Below the pieces are notes generated by a model, which was not told where the DNA came from, made no database searches, and saw nothing but the letters and a program-made list of their open reading frames with translations. Of a DNA stretch of 64,000 nt, positions 10,474 to 22,950 are shown piece by piece. The translations under genes were made by a program, and so were the position numbers. The stretch comes from Chionis minor (taxonomy: Eukaryota; Chordata; Aves; Charadriiformes; Chionididae): assembly GCA_013398295.1 (NCBI GenBank), contig VZSF01006724.1, positions 248,001 through 312,000 of the forward strand. The letters are read 5' to 3'. How positions within the stretch are numbered: the first letter of the stretch is position 1; each line of letters opens with the position of its first letter.

Positions 10474-12195
10474 TTAGTCCCTACAGCAGTAGAATCCTCT
10501 ATGCATTTTTTTCCTCAGTACCATGACAGAGCGCTCTGTGGTTGACACTATGACAGACGCTACAGTTATGCACTCACCCATAAAACTACATCAAACTTGG
10601 GAACTTAATTAGTCATTTAATAAGTAAGCTTAAGCTAAATGTATGTTGACTTTGGAAGTACATTTGCATCTGCTGCTATTGCCAAGAGTACACACACATA
10701 AATTTACCTGCTTCAGGTATATTTGAAAATCAAAATAAATGGGCAGACATCTTCAAAACCCATCTTTTTTCTAACTCTCAAATGCCTGTGAAACAGGCAT
10801 TGTTAGGGTATTAACTAAATATACTGAAAAAACACAACTCCTTAAACCAATTACCCTGTTATCTGGGAAGCAGGAGAGGGTCTCATGTGCCTCCAGATTA
10901 GAAATGTGCATCCTTGTGAACATCCTTGTTTCTTTCCCAGCCTTTCAGAAATTTTTTTTAGGAGTTTCAAATCCTACACAGATGGAAAAACAGAAAATTG
11001 ACCTGACTCTTCTTGATCCTCAATTATTTTTTTTCTTTTTCCTCTCAGTTTAGCCTTTCTAGTCCAGAGACAAAAAAAGGCTTAGAGTTATGAAATTCTT
11101 TGCTCTCTCACAGAGGGAAGAAACTGCCAGGAATAATAAGTGACTTTAATTTTCCTTTAGGTGCGCGTTGTTTCAATGGGTTTCTTGTCTGTTGTTGTAA
11201 AACAAGAGAGAATAAAAATTCAAATACTGTTGTTGGATTTTTCCGGGTGTACTATGAAAATATAACTGTATTTTCATACAGCAGAATAGAATTCGACCTA
11301 CAAATTTGCCCTGCTACTCACATTAAAATAATGCTACTCTTGTGGCACAGAAATTGAACGACAATTTTATTGCATGATTTTTTCCTGCTACTCGGGACTT
11401 TTTTTTCACTGATCCGGTGGTTAGCTTTGTCTTGCACTTGTAACACAAAGCAGCCATAAATCCAAACAACTCATCCAGTTAAACCAGGTTTATAGTTACT
11501 CTTGTTCCAGCAAACAGGCCTGAAGCAACTACAATGCATCAGTGAATATGGGTTTCAGTGCAGGCTGATCGCACTGTTCTCATTTAAAAAAAAAAATAAC
11601 ACAAATGCATTTTGACTTACATTTTAAAATATTTTATTTAATATGAATTTGCAAAAGGAAAAATAATCAATTCTTATGCCATTGGCTCTAAACAATTAGT
11701 GACAGAACTGTGTTTCAGTAGAAATTAGAAAGAAATATATTTAGTTTTGCTGATGCAAAGGGAAAAATACTGATTGAGAAAATACAAAGAAACAAACCAC
11801 AATAAATCTTAAATTAAGATTTTTTTGCCCCCAATTAGAAACCAAAAATGACCTTTTGGATCTAAATGTAATCTTAAACAAAATTAACATTGATTTAGTG
11901 GAGCCAGATCTTCTAAACTGATCATTTAATTACCATTTGTTTTTAAAACTTTGAATGTTACTCATGACATCTTATATCAGCAAATAACTTATTTTTTACA
12001 GATCCAGGAAGACCACTGATTTTCATTTATTTGGTAATAATTCCATGCTACAGAAATAAATCAAATTTTAAAAAAGGAACAAGACCTTTTGAACAGATGG
12101 ATTTTCTGAATTCCTGCATGAGATAACCAAAGATAAATTGTATCTGAAAAGAATTGCCTTTTGTTCATCTGAGTAATAAAGAGTTAGGGGTTTTT
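10474..12195. other. AT-rich intergenic DNA
   Basis: Low-GC sequence with T- and A-runs. A frame at 11100-11357 has no recognised domain. Nothing else is supported. Confidence 0.6.
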
Positions 12196-12352
12196 TCACT
12201 TTCAATCCCAGATCTGCTGTATAACTTTGGCGAACTTGTTTCCATCTGCCTCTGTTTCCTGCTCTGTAAAAGGGAATTAATGGTATGCATTGTCAGGAGT
12301 CGTCTAGCTATTTTCACGTTTAAACAAATATTTGTAAAAGTGCTTGGAAACC
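12196..12352 (+). mobile_element. Ancient MIR-type (CORE-SINE) relic, sense
   Basis: The order of short matches follows the MIR consensus: AATCCCAGATCTGCTG, ATAACTTTGGCGAACTTG, CTCTGTTTCCTGCTCTGTAA, AAGGGAATTAATGGTA, then AAATATTTGTAAAAGTGCTT. In MIR these correspond to the TCCCAGCTCTGCC, CTTGGGCAAGTTACTT, CTCAGTTTCCTCATCTGTAA, AATGGGGATAATA and TGTAAAGCGCTT segments. The 5' tRNA-like part is missing. It is old and diverged, with opposite orientation to the relic near 1473. The overlapping reading frames on both strands are repeat artefacts. Confidence 0.65.
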
Positions 12353-12689
12353 TGTTGATTAACCTGCTACAAAAGGGTAACAATAAAGTGTCCTGTTTAT
12401 ACTTACCTGCAGCTAGGCAAGCTTTAATGGTCTGCTTCTGCAGCAGGTATAAGTACTTGATTTTTATCAACAATTGGACATTGTTTTAATTCCATGATAA
12501 ACTGTGCAGATGAAGTCAGAAAACTGTAAATCACTGTTTGGTCACAAATGAAATACTGATCCAGTTCACTGGATCGGGCGTGCTATAAGCAAGTAAAAAT
12601 GCAGATCAGTTTCACCTGTTTATATTCTTCAGCAAGCCAGCAATTAACTCAGGAAAAAATACATTTAATTGCAATTATGAGAAAGTGCT

Positions 12690-12705
12690 CTTTGCATATG
12701 CAAAT
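12690..12705. promoter_or_regulatory. Palindromic octamer (POU-type) motif
   Basis: TTTGCATATGCAAA is a perfect 14-base palindrome containing the octamer ATGCAAAT at 12698-12705. Such paired half-sites can bind POU-factor dimers. A single motif in AT-rich DNA is weak evidence. Confidence 0.3.
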
Positions 12706-15374
12706 ACATGATTTCCGTTTCTGTTATTGTAATTCTGAACAAATACTTCTGATGAGGGAACCTTTGCAGTTCCTTGACATTCAGGAAGCTGTGCTTTCTG
12801 TGGAAGCAGCTAGGTATTTTGTCCATTACTTTTCACAGAAAAACTTCATGGTTGTGAGTAAGACAAAATTTTACACTTTGACTCCAATATGTTCAGTTAT
12901 TTTTCTTAGCTTTTTTTTTTTTTTTAATTTTAACTGAAGTGGGTCGAAGATGCCCTATATGCAATATGAATGTATTTTGGAGTGGTGAAAAGATTGTGAT
13001 TTCTAAAATTATTTCTGAATCACAGTGACTACTATTCCACATCTCAGTATAAAAATTATTAACCTGTAGTAGAACACCACACACTCGGATCTCTTACTGC
13101 TTGCTACGTTTTCCTCATTAATGACTAAAATATGTTTATGTCTCTTCATCTTACCTCACCGTTCTTAATTTAGGTCTGACTCTCTTCATTGGTTTATTTT
13201 GGTTCAGTGATTACGTGAATTCCTTAAGAAAGAACTGTGTTTGCTTAACTGATGCTTATGTAAAGAAGTCTTGTGTTTGAAGGCACAAATAAACCAAAGC
13301 CAAAATACTTCTTATCTTTAGAGAAGGCAGCATCAGAAAACAGATCCTTCCTGGTGAATAATGGGAACTGCGGCATTACTGTTTTCCTCGAAGAGGTGAA
13401 AGACTGGTGCTTTAAGTCTACCTTTACTTAATTGCCAACATTTTGGCATTAAGCAAGAAAATTTTTGAACACGAAATTCGTATACTGGTTTGACTGCTTG
13501 TTTACCGAACTTTTTCTTACTAGTTTTATATCACCTCTGGGGTCAAATCCCAACCACTATGAAACATGCCAAAACTTTATATGAAGCTAAAAGAAGCCGG
13601 CTGGAGTATTTGTTTTCTCTGGGTTTGATTGGACATAGGTCATCAAACAACTGTACAATCACCTGGTGAGAAATTTTCAGAAGGTAATTTGAACCCATCC
13701 CAAGAAAGGAGTACAAGCCGGCTAATGTGAGTTTCTGCTGGTGATGGACCTCTTCTCCTAAATATCTCTGTGGTAATAACAGCAACCGTCCTCATAAAAC
13801 AAATACCAGCTAGGGCTGGTATCTTTACTGCTGTTGTGCTGAAAATTGTTCAAAGTACAAGCACAATAAAAAACATTGGACAACATTGCATGTACACTGT
13901 AGAAAATGGCCTTGGAAAATGGCTATTTCCATAAACATCCAAAGCTGACAAAGCCTATGCTTTAGATCTTAACACTGTACCGCTATTACCAATTGGCCAA
14001 GTGGGGTTATAGAGTTTCTCTGCAAAATACCAATTATCTTGCTGTCTGTCTGCACAGACTTTGAAGAAGAAACCAGAATAGATAGCATAGATGGAAGTCA
14101 GGTAACAGAAACAGATCAACCAATAGTAGTTTTATTAACATGTTGTGTCTGCTCTCAGGGTTTTTTTCCCCCCCTAGCATCATCAGAGACATATGAATAC
14201 TAGAAGTGAAATAATAACATAAAAAAGCCACAGTCAGTAGACCATACTATTTTGGAAAGCTATACAATCTGCAGGAACTGATAAATATTTGAGGTACTTG
14301 GAAATCTAACTGCCCTGCCCTGCCTTTTTTTTTTTTTTTTTCTTTTTAAATTATTAAGTAAGTATCTTTACAATAATTTACTAATCAAAATTCAGGTTGC
14401 TTTTTTACAGCTGTTTGAAAGTTTAGTTGCTTCCCACCAATCCATATTTTCCTATAACATTTTTGTATTGAAGTTTTTTAAAGTAAGCAGTTGTTTTGCT
14501 TTATAGTAACTCCTTATGTAGTTTTACTAAACAAGATTTCAGACTGCATATTCTTATTATCCACAGGGAAGTTATGGAGGAAAAAGGGATGAAAATTTAG
14601 GTTACTCAGTCCATTTCCCATGAAAAAATTCCTGTCTGGGACAACCTTCCATGTTCCCAGGCTTTTTTTTCTGCCACTTTGCTTACATGCATGTTGTGCT
14701 AGACTGCATTTCCCTTGTTTCCAATCTTTTTCTATCATTCAGACAAGTATTTTCCACCTTTTGTATTTTCAGGCAGATTCCACTTTTCACATGATTCTGT
14801 TTAATTAGTCCTACGGAATGCAAAGCATCCCCTCTCTAACAATGCCAATGGATTGCTCCAGCCTTCATAAGCCGTGTGTTGCTATCAACTGCACAGCTGT
14901 CCATGCAGAGATACAGGTACTGCAGTACCCAGGAAAGCATGGAATATTGCAAGAACGTTTCCTTGAGGAGTAAAAAGACTGTCTGTGAGACAAGATGCTC
15001 CTGCATCTGGACTGGATTAATATTGCCACCTTTTTTTACTGTTATGTTGCTATCTAATCCCATAGATAACAAGTATCTGAACCAACTGGGTTGTAATTGT
15101 TTGGGAGGAGTTGTGTTTTCATTTCCTGTTTATTTTTTAAAGTCTACTTCAAGACTATCCTCCCTTATTCAGATTTTGTGGGAGGCACATTGTAAATATC
15201 TAACAATATTTTTTTTTGTCATTTTAGTTTATTTCACTCCCATATTAATGGCTCTATTTTTGTTTAATTTCTACTTGCATCTATGTACATGTTGCAACTG
15301 TTAATATTAACTATACAATAAGTGAAAACATTGCCTTGTTTTAATTTCTCTTCTTCTGTTGTTGCATCTGCCAG
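12706..15374. other. Intergenic DNA, nothing recognised
   Basis: AT-rich sequence with several homopolymer T tracts (about 12911-12925, 14325-14341). The short frames on both strands lack any recognised feature. Confidence 0.6.
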
Positions 15375-15709
15375 ACAAAATAACCCTCTGCCCTGTTTCC
15401 AGTGAACTTAGTTCTACTGAACTCCTCCAGTCTGATAAAGAGGATTTTCACAGCTTTGAACACAGCACGAATGCTGCAAGGTCGCTATTGTATGAAAACA
15501 AGGATTTAACCTCTTCTTCAACTGGCTGTGCTGAAACAGGAGGGAGAGTTATAACTTCAGATTGCTGCTCAGGAGGGAGCGAGTTCTTCAGAAGTGATGC
15601 AAGAGCGCAGAACTTTTGCCTCCTGCTGCTTCCCAAGCTCTTTAGGCTTGTTCCCAGGGAGACTGGCTGATCGAGAGAGTGATCATGCAGAAGGTGGGAT
15701 GGTAAACAG
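15375..15709 (+). other. Candidate exon with strong splice-like edges (plus strand)
   Basis: A long pyrimidine-rich tract ending GTTGCATCTGCCAG precedes the segment and AACAG|GTAAGCAC follows it. Both edges are near consensus. One frame is open from the acceptor to a TGA at about 15670, roughly 98 codons (beginning DKITLCPVSS), serine-rich with no known domain. The stop before the donor favours a non-coding exon. No flanking exon was identified, so this could be a decoy pair. Confidence 0.15.
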
Positions 15710-17507
15710 GTAAGCACGTAAAGGTTCAGACCTTGGAAACTAATTCAAAGGGTGAGGGGTTGGATAACGGCAAATCTCTCAAAGGGCATCAGGAACAACT
15801 AAGGTGGACAACTCACCACAGCACATGTCATCATAGATGCTGGCAACACTTGGGTGGACTAGATATAGAGGGGTTTAATATATTTTTCCTGTGGTTTATA
15901 AATAGAAAATAATCCTCGTAAAATTATGAAGTTACTCTGCTGTTCTTCATGTGTCTTGATACCAGTCAGATTTGTTAGAAAAGCCTAGTCAATACACATT
16001 CTTTTAAGATTGGACTGCTCTTAAAACAAGAACAGTGGGATTCCACCCAGAAAACATGGTTTTCCTGGTATCCTTGCAGAGATTAGAGTTGAAACTCGGA
16101 GAGGAATTTACCCTTTAAGTGTTGGGAACTGTTAGATGACCTTAAGGCAAAGAATCCACAAAATAGCCAGACCTTTAGCAGTCCATTATATGCCCTAGAA
16201 GGGCAGGTTGGGAGATAGCAATTCAGAACAGTGCCTGTACTTCAGCAAGACACCTCTTGTTCGGACCCTGTCTTGAGAAGAGTTGGAATTTTTGTCTTAG
16301 ATATGCTAAAGATGACAAATTAGCCCAGATGCCCATTGGTCGTTTCATTCAGCACAAACTGATTGACCTTCAAACATTCAGAGTTAGTCACTTAGAAAAC
16401 TTCAAGGAGGCCACAGGGTCTCCTGCATCCTGAACACCCAGAATAGCTGGATCGTGTGTGTTTTGAATGAAGCTGGTCTGCACTAATCCAAAAATTGTAA
16501 CACTATACGATGGGGCTACAAAAGCTACAAAAAACCCCCCAAAACAGTGAGAGCAGAAAACAGTATAAAGACCCACCTCCTGTCCCGTGAGAGAGGGATA
16601 ATCCTCTCCTAATAGTCTCATGGGCAGCAGGGCTCTTTGCCTAGACTGTTACCTAGGTGGAATGCCCAGGCTGTCTGGCAGGCTCCAAACTGGGATAGTT
16701 GACTGCAGTGATTTCATGCATTTGCACAAGGACAGGGAAGAGGAGTGCCAGTGCTTCTGCACAGAGGCACTCCACCACCATCCTCAAGGGGCTCCCAGAA
16801 GGACCAGCCATAATCCTTTAACAGCTTTTTCAGATGCTCCCTTCTGGAGGAAGAAAGTAGGCCAGCAAAAATTGTTTCCATTGGCTGGGGTTAGCCTGCT
16901 TGTCTTGTGAAGGAGGGGCAATGCCAAGCCCCTGGAGGACATAGGCACAAAATTCAGCCTTTACAACCAGGAAGGACTTGTCGTGCAAGCCCAGTAAGTT
17001 AGGTAGGATTGTGTATCTGTCCATCTGCATAGGCAGACTATCCTTATAAGCCCAAGTGCAGGTTGTCCAGAGGTAAGCAAGTGGAAGATGTGACCCATAC
17101 CCAGCAGGCTGAGGGTGGAGGGATTAGTCGCTCCTCCTGGGGCAGGGTAGGCCCCCTATGGAGTACGCTGCTGTTAAATCTAGTATATGCTAAAATAAGG
17201 TTTTAGGTTAATTGTGCAAGTACTTATTAACAGTGTACTGTCTCTTGCTCTCAGATGCGGTATGCAAGCACACAGTGATCCAGAAAGATGCAGTAATTCA
17301 GAAAGGAAAGCAACCTTGCAGAGCTCTGGAAAGGTCAGATCTATAGCCCCAAAACAGTCCCTCCCTCCCAGGAGCAAGAGTTGTCTGTTTTCAGCGAGGA
17401 AATTTTCGTATCCTTTTGTTCTGGGGGTACCCGGTGTCTCAGTGCAGAAGGTGAGCAATCCTGTGAGACATCCCTGAAAGTAAGTGTCCATTTTTGTTGA
17501 TGGTGTT

Positions 17508-17541
17508 GTGCTATATATACCTATATATATACACGTAGCAC
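17508..17541. repeat. AT-rich imperfect hairpin
   Basis: GTGCTA at the left and TAGCAC at the right enclose alternating TA sequence, giving a small AT-rich stem-loop. Probably microsatellite-derived. Confidence 0.4.
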
Positions 17542-18506
17542 TATATACCCAAAGCTGAAACCACAAAAGTGAAAGGCAGGTGGCCTGTCACCCCTGTGAT
17601 GGGGTAACACCTGTGACACTGGCATCATTTTCAGAGTCCTCTTGAAACAGAGAGATATCCTGACTGCTCTCCCATCACCTGGATAAAAGGAAAGTGACCA
17701 AAAAAGAGACGACTAAAGAGAAAAACTGTGCACCTCTCTCAGAGGTGCCCAAAAGATTGAGTCTTCCTTAATAGCAGGAGCTGTAGACACATGCTTGGCC
17801 ACAGATTGTTTTAAAACCCATAAGAAGGTAAGCTCTTTGGTGGGACTTTCAGGAAAAGGTTGTTGTGATGCACAAAGAACAAGCATCTTGGCCAACTTCA
17901 CAGCGAACTGGTTACGTAGTGTGAAACAGTTCTCATGGCTGCGCTCTACAGAGCTTCCAGAGCAGTGGAGTCACTGTGCAAGTCATTACTCTGTAGGGCC
18001 AAAAAAGAAAGTTGAGCCACCTTGTTTTCGCTCTGATTCTTTTTAGATTTTCTCTCTTTTTTTCTTTCTCTTCAAGTGTCCACAAGAACACTGAGGCTTT
18101 TTTAGGTTCCGCTCTCCAGAATGCCCAAGTCAGGAGCTGTCTCATAAATGTGGTTATCCACTGAAGCAACTGGAAGGAATGCTGCTCCAGCAAGTGCCCC
18201 AAATGTGCCTTCAGTTATGTGTAAGACTATGGTCCTCACAGCCTCTTACAAGCGGCACATACTGTTCTCAGGCCAGTATTTCTGTCCCTCAGTGGCAGAG
18301 CAGTTGCAAATTACCTTCTGGTGAGACTATTGTCTAGTAGGGTTACGGATCAGAAACTTGATTTTCCCTTCTGGCTTTTGCATAAAGCACACTAAAGCCT
18401 GCTGACTGAGCCACCCAGGCTGGCTGGCTATCACCCGCAAGTTCTGGATCAGTAGGGCACTCTGATTGAGCTATAAAATATATGTTGAAAAAAGTTAGAG
18501 GGGCAC

Positions 18507-18530
18507 AATGGTACTAACAATGGTACTAAC
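18507..18530. repeat. Tandem 12-base repeat, two exact copies
   Basis: AATGGTACTAAC occurs twice without a gap, followed by a diverged third partial copy (TGGTGCTAATA). Confidence 0.85.
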
Positions 18531-21500
18531 TGGTGCTAATAATCCTAGAAAATGTCATAGACTTCGAAGGGGTTTGCCCACACTCTCTCCTAGAAATGTT
18601 TGTCCATAAGAAAAATAGACCTATGACAGAGGTTTCTTTTTAACATACCAAAATGTATTCAGATGTGTTCTATCTTAGGTTCAAAGGCTGGTGTGTAGGC
18701 ATGGCAGATCTGTAAAAATCATAGTTTAGCCAATGGAAATGTTACGGGAAAGCTTAGGGTCCAGGTAGACTTTAAGGCTGAAATCAAGAACTTTCCCCTA
18801 CCGTCCCTCACCTCATGTGGTTCATGCAGGCTTATGTTAGCTCATATGTGAGCATAAAAAAACCCTGCCAAATATTTTATGCGACCTACTGAAACCTTGT
18901 CTGGGAAAACAAAATAGACAAGCTATCCAGGACTAGAAATCCATGCCAAATTAAAGAGCTGGTGCAGACAGAGCACTCACTGTCCTTGTGTGAAACCTTT
19001 GCCAATGTTTTCATGACTGCACCCAGAAAACCTCTGAGCTAAGATGAGATGTAGACTGTAAAGCCTCTGAGGCTTTTTGAGAAGTATTTCCAGAAATAAA
19101 AAATGATGTTCAGTCTGAGAACAAGTGCAGAGCTGGCATCCCCATTCATCCTTGGGCTTGCTTCTCCATCTCCTTCAGGAATGTCAATAGTATGTGCCAG
19201 TTTGACATTTACGCAGGCCTGTCTTAAGAAGTTACTAAAATGCCTGGAAAAGGTCAGGTAGTTATGATCCCTGTCTTAATGAAGAGATCAGCTGAAATTC
19301 TCCTCACAAGTGCTGTTCAGTGTGTAGAGGTCCACAGCTAAGACTGAGAACCATGTACCTCATCCTGATGCTTTGGTTCTTAGTATTCCTCCACTTAATT
19401 TAAGTGGTGTGGTCACCTATGGTGCTGTGAGTCCTCCCCATAGCTTCTGATGACTGTTCTGCATTCACTGCAAAACAAGGGCTTCAGCCTGCTCAAGTGT
19501 GCTACTAGCCAATGTCAAGTTCTCCTGAAGGGAACAGTCAAATGCAACCTGGCTTTTGTCAAAGTCGTCGACTTCATTCAAAGCGCAGTTCCTCAGGATA
19601 AAGAGGCAGATATGTTCCTCTTTTTCCCAAAAGGTATTTACAGATGGTCCATCTCACGTTGTGCTGCCTTCCATGGCTGCAGTGACAGACTCCATGAAGG
19701 ACGCCAGCAAAAAACTTAAAGCTTTCAGGATCTTGAAGGAAAAAAAATCTATGACTCTCCAGTAAAGAATAACCCTGACAGGCAGCAAAAATGGATGCTT
19801 TGGAAGAGGGAATCTGTTATTGTCTTGTGAGGTGGGTGAAGAAAACCATCTAGAATGGACCTCGCGTCCATGATGGGGGCTGAATATAGCAATGAAGTGC
19901 ATGGGAGTCAGACCTATACAGAGATCTTTAAACATACACAGCTGTATTTAAAGATGACATGACTAGGTCAAGAAGTTTTGAAGGTATTAACCCTTTCTGC
20001 TGTTGCTGACCTGAGCAGGGAGAGGTCCCTCAAGACACACTGGCTCAGATCTCAGCTAGTGGTTGGCTGTTTGCACCCGTGACAAGCACTGGCAACTCAC
20101 TCCCCCTCATTGCAGCCGTGGCAGAGCAGCATCAGCTTTCTATAAGAAAGGGTCTAAGTGGGGTTAGAACAGATCCTTGCACTTCACAGCTTGGAGGCTG
20201 TTCATCTGTTCCTGAAGTCTCTTTGAACTGCTCCATTAGGACCTGCTCAGGGGACTGAATTTGTCCTGGGCTGCTGAACAAAAAGCGATTTTTTTTTTCA
20301 GGGAAGAGCCCTTCCTTTTTCAGGGAAGACACTGCCTGCCTCAAATGTGTCCCCGGTTTTGCTTTGTCCCAGATCACCTGAACTCAAAGCAACACGCAAG
20401 GGTGAAATTAGGGAATAGGGCTCCTGCAGGAGGGTTTGAGAGATGGAAGATAAAGAGATCACTACAAAAAGTCTTCCACATTTTGCAGAGACCGACTGAC
20501 AGACAGATATCCTCTCGGTGAGGCAGCCTGTCTCTGTCAGCCTCAAAGGGGCAGACAGTTGGCACAGGTTTTTCCCACAAGGAGTGCACCGACTTCAGAA
20601 AAAACGGGATGTAGAAACAACCCTCATCTGACAAACATTTAATTGAGTATTGCATAAAAGAGTCTGCCACAAAATGACTTGAAAGACTTGTTTCAGTAAA
20701 GCCGTGTGGGAAACAAACAGAAAGATAGCTATTTTGTGTCACACGATAGATTTTTTTCTGGTTTTCTGGTTTTTTTTTTCATGTGGGTTAGTGAACCTAT
20801 GGCTAGCACGTGCTCTTTTGTGCTTCAGAAACTGGTGCCTGTCTTACCTATTCTGCTAAACATGAGTCAAGGTTGCAAGAAACACTTTTGTGTAGTTTTT
20901 CCTCAGACACCTTTGTTCAAGTTGTGAGATGCCAGGACAGCATGTACTACTGGTGCCTGCACACATTTTTTGTTGTTTGGGTTTTTTAGTGTCATGCAAC
21001 CCTCAGGAGGAACTAGAAGAAGTCGGATCTAACACAGCATTTCACACAGCACAGGAGACCAAATCCTGTTCATGTCCTACCACTGACTGCCTCTGTTATT
21101 CAAATTGAAATAATGCATGTATAAATATTTATGCCTAAAATATACTGCACTGTGAGTAGTATCCACTTATTCCTAATGGAATTTACAGGAGGCATGCCTA
21201 GGCTTTCCTGGGGAAGCCCATGGCAGAGGAGCAGACTGCATTATTGGCTGTCCTTTTTTTGAAGACCAAAGCAGAAGAGGAAAAGGTTTGACCTACTTGT
21301 AGACCTCCAAGCTTGACCAGTAGGTATCAGTGGGGCCATGGGCTGTCCTGTGACCAGCACTGCAGCTAGCCCAAGCATCGAGCCTCATGGTCAGCAGCTC
21401 TTTCAAGCCACTGAGAAACACTGGCCTGATGAGCTATATATAGCTTGTGGATTGAGACCTTCCCTGGATAACAAGAGAGTTAAAAAGTGGGCTATAAACT

Positions 21501-22230
21501 GGGGTTTTTTTAAGAAAAAGCAGGAATTTCTACAGGCTTTGGGGCCTTCAGGACCATGCAAGCAGGTGAACTGAAAAGGAGTTCACATACAAATTGAGAA
21601 GTTACGACCTTGGGAAAAGTATGGCTATATTGCAGCAGACAGTGGGTGCAATCTACAGCTCTTCTTTCACCCAAGGGGCTGACTTGGTTTGCTGTTGGCC
21701 ATTGCCTTCCTGCCCTCCCCTTCCCTTCTGTCTCTGCCCATCCTGGTCGGTTTCTTTAAAAAAGAGGCTTCCCTGTTCATGCCTTCTGTTTGTTTACTGC
21801 TGCTTTCTCCCCTCCCTTTTCCTTAACAAAATCTACCATGAGAACTGAGGCTTTAATAGCTTTTTTATGATTTTATTTCCCTCGTCCTATAATGGCAAGA
21901 CCTAATTTGCCTTCAAACGACTTGAGGCTTTTAGTGAGGTAGGTGCTGGTAAGAAGCATATATAGAAACATCATGGCTCACCAAAATGTTAATGTTTATA
22001 AACAAAAAAGTGAAATAAAAACCCCCTGCAATTAAAAAAATCTTAAGCCAACCTTGAAAATATATTTCTGTAAAAGCTACAGTAAAACAAGGATTTCACC
22101 CCTAATATATAAAGTTAAACAGCCCTGCATGGTTTGCTTATCATAGAAGGTGCTGTAGCTGGCACACCTCTACCTGCTCTGTTCAGCTCCATGAATGTAA
22201 ACTACAATTCACTTCCTTCTTTTCCTTCAG

Positions 22231-22600
22231 GTTGTTCTTCCCAGCCTGCAGGGCAATTGTAGAGGAGCTGAGATGGAGCTTGCTTGACAGAGTATCATTG
22301 TTACATGGACCCAAGAAGCAAATAAGTGTGCGGGTGTCACCCTTGGCAGCTCTCTATTCCTTCCTATACTGTCGAAGCGAGCAGGCCGGGGGCTGTTTTG
22401 GTCATATTAACAGAAATGTGCTGGCAGGAGCTGCCCAGATGTGGACACAAGCTGCTTGTGAGCTGCCTCGCTTCCACATGTGCCTGGCTGCGTGATCCAC
22501 ATCCAGCTTTTGTTTTTCCAGCAAAACCAACACAGAAGACCTGTCCAGTTTCCTTCTTTTTTGCCCCAGCTCTTTCTCTTCCTGTCATGGTTTCGTGATC
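22231..22600 (+). other. Candidate terminal exon (plus strand)
   Basis: The acceptor TTCCTTCTTTTCCTTCAG ends at 22230 and is close to ideal. One frame then runs open for about 88 codons to a TGA at 22493-22495 and includes ALYSFLYCRSEQAGG. No domain or family is recognised, no initiating ATG is needed if it is an internal or last exon, and no upstream exon was found. An AATAAA at 22897 might serve as a polyadenylation site but falls in a tandem repeat. Chance is a serious alternative. Confidence 0.15.
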
Positions 22601-22890
22601 TTAAATTTGCAAGACCATCACATTGCTACACTCAAGCCCTTCCAAAAATGTCTTTGTATAAAACACCCCCATCAGTTAACACAAGAGAAAGGGGAAGCCT
22701 TCTCTCTGACTGTGTTATCAATATGAGAGAGCATTTCAGTACCCTCTTCACTTGCATTTTTTGTCAACTTCGGCCAAGTCCACTTTTATCACTATATAAA
22801 AACATTTTAATATTAAATCTCAGAGATTATTCACATGATCAGCTATATAACTACAATGAGCACTCAGCTTCTCGTAGACTGTGCTGAAAT

Positions 22891-22950
22891 GGCAAAAATA
22901 AATTCAGCAGAAATTAATACAGCAAAAATTAATACATCAATAGTTAATAG
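22891..22950. repeat. Tandem 15-base repeat, about four diverged copies
   Basis: Units GGCAAAAATAAATTC, AGCAGAAATTAATAC, AGCAAAAATTAATAC and ATCAATAGTTAATAG follow one another in register. Confidence 0.8.

Larger units (their letters stand above)
15710..22230. other. Intergenic DNA, no gene recognised
   Basis: A 6.5 kb stretch of moderate GC with many medium-length frames on both strands (for example 17180-17566 and 17933-18202 on the minus strand, 19450-19719 on the plus strand). Stops and frameshifts separate them and none shows a known domain. Very old transposon or pseudogene debris is possible but not demonstrated. Confidence 0.45.
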
